Shown here in pieces: positions 1 to 5,743 of a stretch of DNA of 14,652 bases. The notes beneath the pieces were generated by a model. The model had not been told where the DNA came from. It saw nothing but the letters and a program-made list of their open reading frames with translations, and searched no databases. This DNA comes from an uncultured Brevundimonas sp. (GTDB taxonomy: Bacteria; Pseudomonadota; Alphaproteobacteria; Caulobacterales; Caulobacteraceae), in contig CAMLNT010000042.1 of the NCBI GenBank assembly GCA_946481425.1, positions 1 through 14,652 of the forward strand, written 5' to 3'. The translations under genes and the position numbers were made by a program. Within the stretch, counting starts at the first letter, position 1, and each line of letters opens with the position of its first letter.

Positions 1-272
1 ACATCACCGGGGGCGGCTTGATAGAAAACCCCCAACGCGGCGTGGCTGATGGCCTTGTCCCGGCCATCGATTGGAACGCCTGGGCTCTGCCGCCCCTCTT
101 CCAGTGGCTTGGCGAACAGGGCGGCGTCTCCGACCATGAGCTACGCCGAACCTTCAACTGCGGCGTCGGCTTCGTGCTCTATGTGGCTGAAGGCGATGCG
201 CAATCGGTCGTCTCCGACCTTCAGTCCGCCGGTGAAACGGCGTTTGTCTGCGGAACCCTGCAGGCCGCATGA
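1..272 (+). CDS. purM: Phosphoribosylformylglycinamidine cyclo-ligase (AIR synthetase), C-terminal part
   Basis: This is the last 90 or so residues of PurM, which converts FGAM to AIR with ATP in cytoplasmic purine synthesis. The reading frame enters from the left edge (first complete codon at 3-5). It opens with ITGGGLIENPQR, the conserved PurM motif (H)ITGGGxxEN. It continues with the typical C-terminal block ending in RRTFNCGVGFVLYV, where the family has FN.GIGM. The TTG at 18 is internal and is not a start. The stop TGA (270-272) overlaps the ATG of purN (269-271) as ATGA, indicating translational coupling and a purMN operon. The 5' end lies outside the window. Confidence 0.93.
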   Translation, partial: ITGGGLIENPQRGVADGLVPAIDWNAWALPPLFQWLGEQGGVSDHELRRTFNCGVGFVLYVAEGDAQSVVSDLQSAGETAFVCGTLQAA

Positions 273-847
273 ACCGCACCCGCGTCGGCATCATGATTTC
301 GGGGACCGGCTCCAATATGGCCGCCCTGATCGAGGCCGCCCGTGCGCCCAACTGCCCTTATGAGGTCGTCTGCGTCCTCTCCAACAGACCGGCGGCCGCC
401 GGCCTCGACCGCGCCCGCGCCCTCGGCGTCGAGGCTCTGGCCGTCGACCAGACCCCCTTCGGCAAGGACCGCGAGGCCCACGAGCGCGCCGTTCACGCCG
501 CACTGACCACCCGTGACGTCGAATGGGTGGCGCTGGCTGGCTACATGCGCCTGCTGACACCATGGTTCGTGGCGCAATGGCAGGGCCGGCTGATCAACAT
601 CCACCCGTCGCTGCTGCCCAAATACCCCGGCCTCGACACCCACCGCCGCGCCCTCGAAGCCGGCGACACCGAAGCCGGTTGCACCGTCCACCATGTCATA
701 GACGCCGTGGACGCGGGTCCCATCATCGCCCAGGCGCGGGTGCCGGTGATGGCGGACGACACGGTCGAGGCGCTCTCGGCGCGAGTTCTCGCCGCCGAGC
801 ACCAACTCTATCCCACGGCCCTGATCCGCGCCGTCGCGGCGGTGTAA
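269..847 (+). CDS. purN: Phosphoribosylglycinamide formyltransferase (GART)
   Basis: A 192-residue protein of normal PurN length. The enzyme transfers a formyl group from 10-formyl-tetrahydrofolate to GAR, the third step of purine synthesis. The phosphate-binding loop SGTGSN lies at residues 11-16. NIHPSLLPKYPG at 110-121 carries the catalytic Asn110 and His112. VDAGPII has Asp148 at the position of the third catalytic residue (Asp144 in E. coli). SNRPAAAGL at 38-46 is the usual second conserved block. The ATG start is fixed by its ATGA overlap with purM, so the two are probably co-translated. Both enzymes are nearly consecutive in the pathway. Nothing is missing or unusual. Confidence 0.96.
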   Translation: MNRTRVGIMISGTGSNMAALIEAARAPNCPYEVVCVLSNRPAAAGLDRARALGVEALAVDQTPFGKDREAHERAVHAALTTRDVEWVALAGYMRLLTPWFVAQWQGRLINIHPSLLPKYPGLDTHRRALEAGDTEAGCTVHHVIDAVDAGPIIAQARVPVMADDTVEALSARVLAAEHQLYPTALIRAVAAV

Positions 848-862
848 ACCACCACCAATCCT

Positions 863-879
863 CACGCCCTTCCGGCGTG
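863..879 (+). terminator. Weak hairpin after purN
   Basis: CACGCC (863-868) and GGCGTG (874-879) form a perfect 6-bp stem with the loop CTTCC, 16 bp after the purN stop. It is followed by TAATCTGG rather than a T-run. It may therefore be only a weak terminator or a 3'-end stabilising hairpin for the purMN transcript. Confidence 0.3.
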
Positions 880-995
880 TAATCTGGCTACTCTCGCACC
901 CTGAAACGGGCGCCCGACCGGCGTTTCATCCCCGTCGTTTGCTCTCCGACTATGATCTTTGAGGGACCGACTGAACTTTCAGCCGGCCCTTGCGG

Positions 996-1012
996 TCTTT
1001 GACATCGTGAAG
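996..1012 (+). promoter_or_regulatory. boxA-like rRNA antitermination element
   Basis: The word TCTTTGACATCGTGAAG contains CTTTGACA, one mismatch from CTTTAACA of the E. coli rrn boxA (TGCTCTTTAACA). TCTTTGACATNGTGAA-type words are, from memory, common in alphaproteobacterial rRNA leaders and 16S-23S spacers. A TATGAT -10-like hexamer lies 40 bp upstream (951-956), without a clear -35. No rRNA gene follows in the window. It could be an rrn-derived remnant, the leader of an unannotated RNA, or chance. Confidence 0.35.
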
Positions 1013-1110
1013 TGCGAGCGACACGGAAACGACGGCCCGTCCCGACGCCGTTCGTCCCCGCTCCGCCCAGGGCGCCGAGCGCACTTTTTCGTCCACCGTG
1101 GAAACTCGAC

Positions 1111-1142
1111 ACGAAAAAGGCCCCCGGGTCGCCCCGGAGGCC
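1111..1142 (-). terminator. Rho-independent terminator of ndk
   Basis: On the minus strand, downstream of the ndk stop, the arms 1133-1142 and 1119-1128 pair as nine G-C pairs with one internal mismatch (C1123/A1138) around a 4-nt loop. They are followed by TTTTTCGT (complement of 1111-1118). This is a classic GC-rich hairpin with a T-run, and it faces only the ndk direction. Confidence 0.85.
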
Positions 1143-1169
1143 TGATCGTTTCAGCGCTGAACGAAGCGC

Positions 1170-1589
1170 TTAGCCGACGATCTGGTCGTCGGTGAAGAAC
1201 TGGGCGATCTCGATCGCAGCGTTCTCGGCCGAATCCGAACCGTGGACCGAGTTCTCGCCGACCGAGACGGCATAGAGCTTGCGGATCGTGCCTTCTTCGG
1301 CGTTCTCAGGGTTGGTGGCGCCCATGACTTCGCGGTAGCGGGCCACGGCGTTTTCGCCTTCCAGAACCTGGACCACAACCGGAGCCGAGGTCATGAACTC
1401 GACCAGCTCGCCGTAGAACGGGCGCTCGGCGTGGACTTCGTAGAATTTCTTGGCTTGGGCCTCGGTCATCTGGATGCGGCGCTGGGCGACGATGCGCAGG
1501 CCGGCGTCCTCGATCACGGCGTTGACCTTGCCGGTCAGGTTGCGGCGGGTCGCGTCGGGCTTGATGATCGAGAAGGTGCGTTCGGTCAT
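1170..1589 (-). CDS. ndk: Nucleoside diphosphate kinase
   Basis: A 139-residue protein of usual bacterial Ndk length. It transfers the gamma phosphate of ATP to nucleoside diphosphates through a phospho-histidine intermediate, balancing NTP and dNTP pools in the cytoplasm. The signature NSVHGSDS (113-120) holds catalytic His116. Lys10 in IIKPDA, Arg86, Arg103 and Asn113 match the known nucleotide-binding residues. The ATG start gives the family-typical N-terminus [12 protein letters not shown]. The ribosome binding site is weak (AAGAAG about 9 nt upstream). It is monocistronic, with its own promoter (1628-1656) and a strong terminator (1111-1142). It is divergent from the ABC-F gene, with about 83 bp between the starts. 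Confidence 0.97.
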   Translation of the reverse strand: MTERTFSIIKPDATRRNLTGKVNAVIEDAGLRIVAQRRIQMTEAQAKKFYEVHAERPFYGELVEFMTSAPVVVQVLEGENAVARYREVMGATNPENAEEGTIRKLYAVSVGENSVHGSDSAENAAIEIAQFFTDDQIVG

Positions 1590-1627
1590 GGGAGTGACTT
1601 CTTGTTTGGGGGTTTGAAGGTCGCGGG

Positions 1628-1656
1628 CTTATAGCGGCGCCCTCCCCGCTTTCCAA
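1628..1656 (-). promoter_or_regulatory. Predicted sigma-70-type promoter of ndk
   Basis: On the minus strand, TTGGAA (complement of 1651-1656) and TATAAG (complement of 1628-1633) are separated by exactly 17 bp. The -10 region reads GCTATAAG, seven of eight matches to the Caulobacter housekeeping -10 GCTANAWC. The predicted transcript start is about 30 nt before the ndk ATG. No equally good promoter is visible for the divergent ABC-F gene. Confidence 0.5.
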
Positions 1657-1672
1657 CCGCCCCCGTGTGACA

Positions 1673-3550
1673 ATGCTTCAGATCAAGGATCTTACCTTTT
1701 CCGCCTGGGGGCGGCCTTTCCTCGAGAAGGCCTCCGTCAGCCTGCCTCCTGGCTCCAAGGTGGGGCTCGTCGGCCGCAACGGCGTGGGCAAGTCCACCCT
1801 GTTCAAGCTCATCCTCGGCGAACTCGCCGCGGGCGGCGACGAAATCTCCCTGCCCAAACAGGCAAAGATCGGCTCGGTGGACCAGGAACATCCGGCCACG
1901 CCGATCACCCTGCTCAACACCATCCTCATGGCCGACGAAGAGCGCCATGAGCTCATGAGCCGCCTCGACACCGCCGAGCCCGAGGAGATGGGCGAGATCT
2001 GGGAGCGGCTGATCGCCATCGACGCCGAAAGCGCCCCGGCCCGCGCCTCCGAAATCCTCGCCGGCCTCGGCTTCTCCCAGGCCGATCTCGACCGTCCCAT
2101 GGCCGAATTCTCGGGCGGCTGGCGCATGCGCGTGGCCTTGGCCGCCGCCCTCTTCGCCGAACCGGACATTCTGCTCCTCGACGAACCGACCAACTATCTC
2201 GACCTTGAAGGCGCCCTCTGGCTCGAGGCGCGGCTCAAGCGTTACCCACACACCGCCTTGATCATCAGCCACGACCGAGAGCTGCTGAACAACAGCTGCA
2301 CCCACATCCTGCACATGGCGAACCGCCGGCTGGAGCTCTACACCGGCGGCTACGACGAGTTCGAACGCCGCCGCGCCGAGAAGCTGCGTCTTCTCGAGGC
2401 CACCCAGGCCAAGCAGGAGGCAGAGCGCGCCCACCTCCAGTCCTTCGTGGACCGCTTCAAGGCCAAGGCTTCCAAGGCCGCCCAGGCCCAGTCCCGCGTC
2501 AAGCGCCTGGCCAAGATGCAGCCGGTCACCCTGCCGCCGGAAGAACGCGTCGCCCCCTTCGTCCTGCCCTCGCCCGAACGCCCGATCGCCCCGCCGCTCA
2601 TTCGGCTGGAAAAGGCCGACGTCGGCTACGAGCCCGGGAAGCCCATCCTGCGGAACCTCAACCTGCGCATGGACGAGGACGACCGGATCGGCCTCCTCGG
2701 CGTCAATGGCGCCGGCAAATCGACCTTTGCCAAGATGATCGCCGACGCCCTCAAGCCCGAGAAAGGCGAGTACATCCACTCGGGCAAGATGAAGGTCGGC
2801 TGGTTCCACCAGCACCAGATCGAGGCGCTGGATCCCGACGACACCTCGCTCGAGATCATCCGCCGCGCCATGCCGGACGCCTCCGAGAATAGCCGCCGTT
2901 CGCGCCTGGCCCAGTTCGGCCTGCCGTTCGAGAAGCAGGAAACGAAGGTCGAGAGCCTCTCCGGCGGCGAGCGCGCCCGCCTGCTGCTTAACCTGGTGGC
3001 CATGGAGGCCCCGCACGTCATCATCCTCGACGAGCCGACCAACCACCTCGACATCGACAGCCGCCGCGCGCTGCTCGACGCGCTCAACGAATATCGTGGA
3101 GCGGTCATTCTCATCACCCACGACCGCTCGCTGATGGAACTGGTCGCCGACCGCCTCTGGCTCGCTTCGGACGGCACCGTGAAGCCCTTCGACGGCGACA
3201 TGGACGACTATGCGAAGTTCGTTATCGACCGCGCCAAATCCGCCGGCGCCAAGCCGCGCCAGATCGAGGAAGCCGCGCCCGAACCCGTCGCCGCCCCTGC
3301 CCCGGCCAAGCCTTCCAAGAAGGACGGCCCCTCTCCCTCGACCCTGCGTTTCGCCGCGAAGAAGGCCGAGGAAAAGATGTCCGCCCTGTCGGCGCAGCTG
3401 GCCCGCATCGACGACGAGCTCGCCAACGCTGCCGCGACCAATCCCAAGGCGCTTGCCGACCTCAGCCGCGCACGCGCCAAGGTCCAAGCCGACCTCGACG
3501 CGGCTGAAGCCGAATGGATGCAAGCGGAGGAAGCCCTCGCCGAGGCCTAG
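1673..3550 (+). CDS. ABC-F family ATP-binding protein (YheS/Uup-like)
   Basis: A 625-residue soluble protein with two ABC ATPase domains and no membrane segments. ABC-F proteins bind the ribosomal E site and modulate translation. Domain 1 has Walker A GRNGVGKST (34-42), signature FSGGW (146-150), Walker B LLLDEPTN (167-174) and switch His200. A charged helical linker (about 228-285) corresponds to the P-site tRNA-interaction arm. Domain 2 has Walker A GVNGAGKST (343-351), signature LSGGE (429-433), Walker B ILDEPTN (451-457) and His483. A Pro/Ala-rich hinge (about 530-556) leads to a C-terminal coiled coil (about 560-622), as in Uup/YheS. Both catalytic Glu residues (171, 454) are present. 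ATG 1673 is preferred because MLQIKDLTFS is the usual ABC-F beginning; an in-frame GTG lies at 1667. No Shine-Dalgarno sequence is visible. The precise subfamily and any resistance role are not decidable here. Confidence 0.9.
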   Translation: MLQIKDLTFSAWGRPFLEKASVSLPPGSKVGLVGRNGVGKSTLFKLILGELAAGGDEISLPKQAKIGSVDQEHPATPITLLNTILMADEERHELMSRLDTAEPEEMGEIWERLIAIDAESAPARASEILAGLGFSQADLDRPMAEFSGGWRMRVALAAALFAEPDILLLDEPTNYLDLEGALWLEARLKRYPHTALIISHDRELLNNSCTHILHMANRRLELYTGGYDEFERRRAEKLRLLEATQAKQEAERAHLQSFVDRFKAKASKAAQAQSRVKRLAKMQPVTLPPEERVAPFVLPSPERPIAPPLIRLEKADVGYEPGKPILRNLNLRMDEDDRIGLLGVNGAGKSTFAKMIADALKPEKGEYIHSGKMKVGWFHQHQIEALDPDDTSLEIIRRAMPDASENSRRSRLAQFGLPFEKQETKVESLSGGERARLLLNLVAMEAPHVIILDEPTNHLDIDSRRALLDALNEYRGAVILITHDRSLMELVADRLWLASDGTVKPFDGDMDDYAKFVIDRAKSAGAKPRQIEEAAPEPVAAPAPAKPSKKDGPSPSTLRFAAKKAEEKMSALSAQLARIDDELANAAATNPKALADLSRARAKVQADLDAAEAEWMQAEEALAEA

Positions 3551-3566
3551 CAGCGATCGACCGGTG

Positions 3567-3845
3567 TCAGACGCACCGAACCTCTTGCACGATACCCGTA
3601 TCCTGATCGTACAGGATCGTCAGCCGATCGGGCCTGTAGTCCCGCGTCATCGCACACTCGGTACAGACGAAACGGACATTGGCGTCCTGCGGGAAGGTGA
3701 TTGCGCCGAAGTGCGACCCGATCAGCGACTGGGCGTCTTCGGCGTTGCATTGCCAGGCCGAGGCCCCCGGCTCGTCCACTACCGGGGTCACGCAGGCCGA
3801 CATGAGCGCCAGTCCCGACAGCAGAACAAGACGGATCATCCGCAT
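3567..3845 (-). CDS. Peptidase inhibitor I78 family lipoprotein (third of three)
   Basis: A 92-residue predicted lipoprotein. It has a short basic N-terminus, a hydrophobic stretch and lipobox LMSAC, with lipid-bearing Cys18. The mature part matches the I78 inhibitor pattern: LIG at 41-43, then TRDYRPDRLTILYDQDTGIV, ending in VRCV where the family has VxCG. Cysteines at 33, 61, 64 and 91 follow the same spacing as in the two upstream paralogues. CTEC replaces the usual RPG-type turn. Characterised I78 members inhibit serine proteases; the target here is unknown. ATG 3843-3845 is used, with GAGG four nt upstream. A second Met at 3839 makes an exact ATGA overlap with the previous stop and is an equally plausible start. 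This is the most diverged copy and has no proline linker. It converges on the ABC-F gene, 16 bp away. Confidence 0.8.
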   Translation of the reverse strand: MRMIRLVLLSGLALMSACVTPVVDEPGASAWQCNAEDAQSLIGSHFGAITFPQDANVRFVCTECAMTRDYRPDRLTILYDQDTGIVQEVRCV

Positions 3846-4141
3846 CTCACCTCGCGCACGATGCCCGAACGCTCATCGTAGAGGATGTTCAGGCGATAGG
3901 GGTTGTAGTCCATGGTGACCGGACAGGTCGTGCAGGTCACCCGCCAGTTGGCGCCCGAAGGCTGCTGCGGAATCCGCGAGCGGTGCTGCCCGATCAAATA
4001 CTGGTAGTCGGACGCGCGACACTGGTTTTCCGACGGCGGCGGAATCGGCGGCGGCGGCGGTCCCGGGGGATAGGGCGGGTATGGCGGATACGGCGCGCAG
4101 GCTCCAACGGCTGCGACGGCGGCGAGAACAGCAAGCCTCAT
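3836..4141 (-). CDS. Peptidase inhibitor I78 family lipoprotein (second of three), proline-rich linker
   Basis: A 101-residue predicted lipoprotein with lipobox AVGAC (Cys15). A PPY-repeat, almost pure Pro/Tyr linker (about 17-36) would hold the globular part away from the membrane. The I78 domain follows: YLIGQ (48-52), TMDYNPYRLNILYDERSGIV, and terminal VRCG. Cysteines 41, 70, 73 and 100 match the sister proteins, with CTTC in place of CTEC. A good ribosome binding site (GAGGAG, 8 nt before ATG) fixes the start. It lies 19 bp after the first paralogue and overlaps the third by up to 10 bp, so the three are very likely one transcript. Residue +2 after Cys is Ala, compatible with outer-membrane sorting if the E. 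coli Lol rule applies. Confidence 0.82.
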   Translation of the reverse strand: MRLAVLAAVAAVGACAPYPPYPPYPPGPPPPPIPPPSENQCRASDYQYLIGQHRSRIPQQPSGANWRVTCTTCPVTMDYNPYRLNILYDERSGIVREVRCG

Positions 4142-4160
4142 CGAGTGATCTCCTCAAAGC

Positions 4161-4487
4161 TCAGCCGCAATAGACCCGTTCGATCAGCCCAGTGTCCCGA
4201 TTGTAAAGGATATTCAACCGGCTGGCTGAATAGTCTTCCGTCAATGGGCACTCGGTGCAGGTCACCCGGCGGCTTGTAACATCGACCGGAACGGGTATCT
4301 CCGTCCGAGGTTGCCCGATCAGGTACTGTAAAGCCACGGCGCCGCATTGATCGACAGACGGCGGCGGAGGGGGCGCCGGTCTCGCGGGATCACTCGGCCC
4401 GGCAGGCGCGGCGGGGCCGCCACACCCGGACAGCCATGCGACGACAGCCCCGAGGGCGAGAAATGGCCTCAAGCCGCGCGGGACCAT
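4161..4487 (-). CDS. Peptidase inhibitor I78 family lipoprotein (first of three)
   Basis: A 108-residue predicted lipoprotein. The N-terminus is basic, followed by a hydrophobic core (about 8-19) and lipobox LSGC (Cys22). A Pro/Ala-rich linker (25-43) leads to the I78 domain with YLIGQPRTEIP (55-65), TEDYSASRLNILYNRDTGLI and terminal VYCG. Cysteines 48, 77, 80 and 107 repeat the C-x28-C-x2-C-x26-C pattern of the second paralogue. GAGGAGGGGGC directly before the ATG is a strong ribosome binding site and supports this start, although the ORF overlaps the end of holC by 19 bp. That overlap implies co-transcription with holC. The role is probably protection against exogenous or periplasmic serine proteases (inference from the family). 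Confidence 0.82.
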   Translation of the reverse strand: MVPRGLRPFLALGAVVAWLSGCGGPAAPAGPSDPARPAPPPPPSVDQCGAVALQYLIGQPRTEIPVPVDVTSRRVTCTECPLTEDYSASRLNILYNRDTGLIERVYCG

Positions 4488-4924
4488 GCCCCCTCCTCAT
4501 TCTGTTTCCAATAAGACGCCGCGGCGCCGCTCGCCTTGACCTGCTTCCATTGCTCGCGAGCCCGGGCGACGGCGCCGTCATCGCGGCCGTCGAAAAGAAT
4601 CAAGCGCCGCTCGTACGCCCCGTCGCCCAAGTCGGCGCCATCGACGAGGAAGAGCACCTGCGCGCCATTCAGGTTGTCAGGCTGGTCTGTCAGGAGAATG
4701 GGCTGTTTGGCTGCGTGATCCTGGTCCCTGCGACCGTGCGGCAGGAAAGAATCGGCGCGCCATATCCAGAGGCGCTCATCCAGGGCGCTCATCAGTTGGG
4801 CGTCGGTTACGTGGACTTGCGCCCGCCACCCGCGCGCCAGGGTCCGCTCCAGAAGTTCGGGCAGAACTTCGTCGAGGCTCGACCGCTCGAGGTGGTAGAA
4901 CCAGAACTCTCCGCCAGCGCTCAT
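4469..4924 (-). CDS. holC: DNA polymerase III subunit chi
   Basis: A 151-residue protein matching HolC (E. coli 147 residues). Chi pairs with psi in the clamp-loader complex and contacts single-stranded-DNA-binding protein during replication. Visible family features are FWFYHLERSSL near the N-terminus (7-17), LPELLERTLARGWR (21-34), LDERLW (48-53), SFLPHG (59-64), QPILLTD (74-80), a VDGA block (94-97), LFDGRD (110-115), and the C-terminal YWKQNEEGAW. The start ATG has AGGA six nt upstream. It heads a minus-strand unit whose next three genes encode I78 lipoproteins, the first overlapping holC by 19 bp. In E. coli holC follows pepA; here pepA lies upstream on the same strand, but a PPC-domain gene on the other strand separates them. 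Confidence 0.93.
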   Translation of the reverse strand: MSAGGEFWFYHLERSSLDEVLPELLERTLARGWRAQVHVTDAQLMSALDERLWIWRADSFLPHGRRDQDHAAKQPILLTDQPDNLNGAQVLFLVDGADLGDGAYERRLILFDGRDDGAVARAREQWKQVKASGAAASYWKQNEEGAWSRAA

Positions 4925-5092
4925 CGCGTTTCCTATAACGCCGAGATGTCGCTTTACGCGGGCCCGGACCGGTGCGCATCCTGCTCAAGCGGGACGGGGG
5001 CTGCAAGGGGACGCCGGGTTGGGATGCTCGGTATTCACGCGTACGAGGCTTCCTGCAACGAGACTTCCCTTACTTTGATCTGGAGGCTTCCA
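4925..5092. promoter_or_regulatory. Divergent intergenic region holC / PPC-domain gene
   Basis: This is 168 bp between two divergent starts, so it should hold promoters for both directions. I see a -10-like GTTATAG just before holC on the minus strand but no matching -35. No clear -10/-35 pair is visible for the plus-strand gene. No perfect operator-like repeat was recognised. Confidence 0.3.
5082..5086 (+). promoter_or_regulatory. Shine-Dalgarno that sets the PPC-domain gene start
   Basis: GGAGG at 5082-5086 lies six nt before ATG 5093-5095. It decides the start at 5093, because the open frame continues upstream to 4436 antisense to holC, and the following residues form a clean signal peptide. 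Confidence 0.75.
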
Positions 5093-5596
5093 ATGAGAAC
5101 TCGCCTTATTGGCGCGGCGCTTGCTTTGACCATTTGCGCCACGCCCGCCATAGCGCAGGACTACAACCTCGACCCGACCTTCGGCTGGTTGAACCTGATG
5201 ACAGGCTATGTTCCTGACCCCGCGATCATTCCGTTGATCGCAGGCGGGGACATCGATGCGGCGTCGCTGGGGGACGGCTGCGTCGGGTTCGTCGCGAATG
5301 CTCCGGACTTCCGAGTGAATTACGAGGCCGGGTCGCAGTTTCCGCTGATCATCTCGGTGGTGTCGGACGCCGACACGACTTTGGTCGTCAACGATGCCGG
5401 TGGTGCCTGGCACTGCAACGACGACACCGATGGTCTGAACCCGGTCGTCCGCTTCGACCAGCCAGCCTCGGGCCAGTACGACGTCTGGGTCGGTGTCTAC
5501 GCCGATGCGCCGGCGGAAGCGCCTGCGGGGCTCTACATCTCTGAAGTCACGACCGGCGGCGAGATGATGGGCGCCGGCGGCGACCACGCCCACTAA
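5093..5596 (+). CDS. Secreted protein with pre-peptidase C-terminal (PPC)-like domain
   Basis: A 167-residue exported protein. The signal peptide has a basic start (MRTR), a hydrophobic core (5-16) and an AIA|Q cleavage site at 21/22. The mature part is a single beta-rich domain of the PPC type: LDPTFGWLNL (26-35), CVGFVANAPDF (63-73), PLIISVVSDADTTLVVND (84-101), WHCND followed by a Gly/Asn turn (107-115), and SGQYDVWVGVY (126-136). The pattern of DTTLVV plus QYDVWVGTY-like strands is typical of small Caulobacterales proteins often labelled 'peptidase S1', but no catalytic triad or protease domain is present. Cys63 and Cys108 may form a disulfide. A short His-containing tail (GGDHAH) could bind metal. 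It is monocistronic with a strong terminator (5610-5637), sits between holC and pepA on the opposite strand, and its function is unknown. Confidence 0.75.
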   Translation: MRTRLIGAALALTICATPAIAQDYNLDPTFGWLNLMTGYVPDPAIIPLIAGGDIDAASLGDGCVGFVANAPDFRVNYEAGSQFPLIISVVSDADTTLVVNDAGGAWHCNDDTDGLNPVVRFDQPASGQYDVWVGVYADAPAEAPAGLYISEVTTGGEMMGAGGDHAH

Positions 5597-5609
5597 GGCC
5601 GCCCGGGGC

Positions 5610-5637
5610 GGGGCCGCGTGTGACGCGGCCCCATTTC
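5610..5637 (+). terminator. Terminator of the PPC-domain gene
   Basis: GGGGCCGCG (5610-5618) and CGCGGCCCC (5624-5632) form a perfect 9-bp stem around the 5-nt loop TGTGA, 13 bp after the stop codon, followed by ATTTCG. The T-run is short, but the stem is very stable. It abuts the ancestral stop of pepA (5639-5641) on the other strand. Confidence 0.75.
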
Positions 5638-5638
5638 G

Positions 5639-5743
5639 TCAGCCCTCGTAGCGGTCCAGAACCATCGGGGTCAGGAGTCGCCCGCCGTAACCGGGAGCGC
5701 CGGGCGGCCCCGTCACGACACGAGAAAACTTAGACCACCCGGT
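5639..5743 (-). pseudogene. Out-of-frame remnant of the pepA 3' end
   Basis: Read on the minus strand from 5743 to 5639, this stretch encodes [10 protein letters not shown], then TGPPGAPGYGGRLL, then TPMVLDRYEG and a stop. That is the expected C-terminus of an M17 aminopeptidase (compare the family ending GATGFGVRLLxxLV). It lies one frame off from the upstream pepA ORF, which ends WAH-DRVV at 5730. The conserved LDIAG codons that should join WAH to TGW are absent: only one base separates the two segments, implying loss of about 14 nt. The segment is not translated in the present frame unless ribosomes shift. Confidence 0.75.

Larger units (their letters stand above)
848..1169. other. Non-coding stretch between purN and ndk
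   Basis: This is 322 bp with no convincing protein gene. The only ORFs (74-78 codons) have low-complexity Arg/Gly/Pro-rich products and poor starts. It contains, in order: a small hairpin just after purN (863-879); a 6-bp inverted repeat GAAACG/CGTTTC (903-908 and 922-927); a -10-like TATGAT (951-956); a boxA-like TCTTTGACATCGTGAAG (996-1012); an imperfect hairpin around 1030-1055; a 9-bp inverted repeat (1084-1092 and 1111-1119); and the ndk terminator (1111-1142). The boxA-like word resembles rRNA leader or spacer DNA, so part of this stretch may be transcribed as RNA or be an rrn remnant. That reading is inference. Confidence 0.6.

Noticed and set aside
221..865. 214-codon open frame antisense to purN
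   Set aside because: It covers purN exactly on the other strand. The product is Gly/Val/Asp-rich without a domain, so it is a shadow frame.
888..1112. Small minus-strand ORF (74 codons) beyond the ndk terminator
   Set aside because: No ribosome binding site, no recognisable domain, Arg/Gly-rich composition, and it lies beyond a strong terminator.
959..1195. Small plus-strand ORF (78 codons) running into ndk antisense
   Set aside because: It crosses the ndk terminator and 3' end. Its composition is shadow-like (Arg/Pro-rich) and it has no domain.
1586..3523. 645-codon open frame antisense to the ABC-F gene
   Set aside because: It mirrors a high-GC coding gene with classic motifs on the other strand. 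Its product is low-complexity Gly/Leu/Val/Arg with no recognisable domain, and it would also overlap the ndk start region.
4436..5092. Upstream extension of the PPC-domain gene (386-codon frame)
   Set aside because: The extension is antisense to holC. The GGAGG at 5082-5086 and a clean signal peptide place the start at 5093.
5093..5596. Calling the PPC-domain protein a serine peptidase (S1)
   Set aside because: No His/Asp/Ser triad or GDSGG motif is present. Only the accessory PPC-like domain is there.
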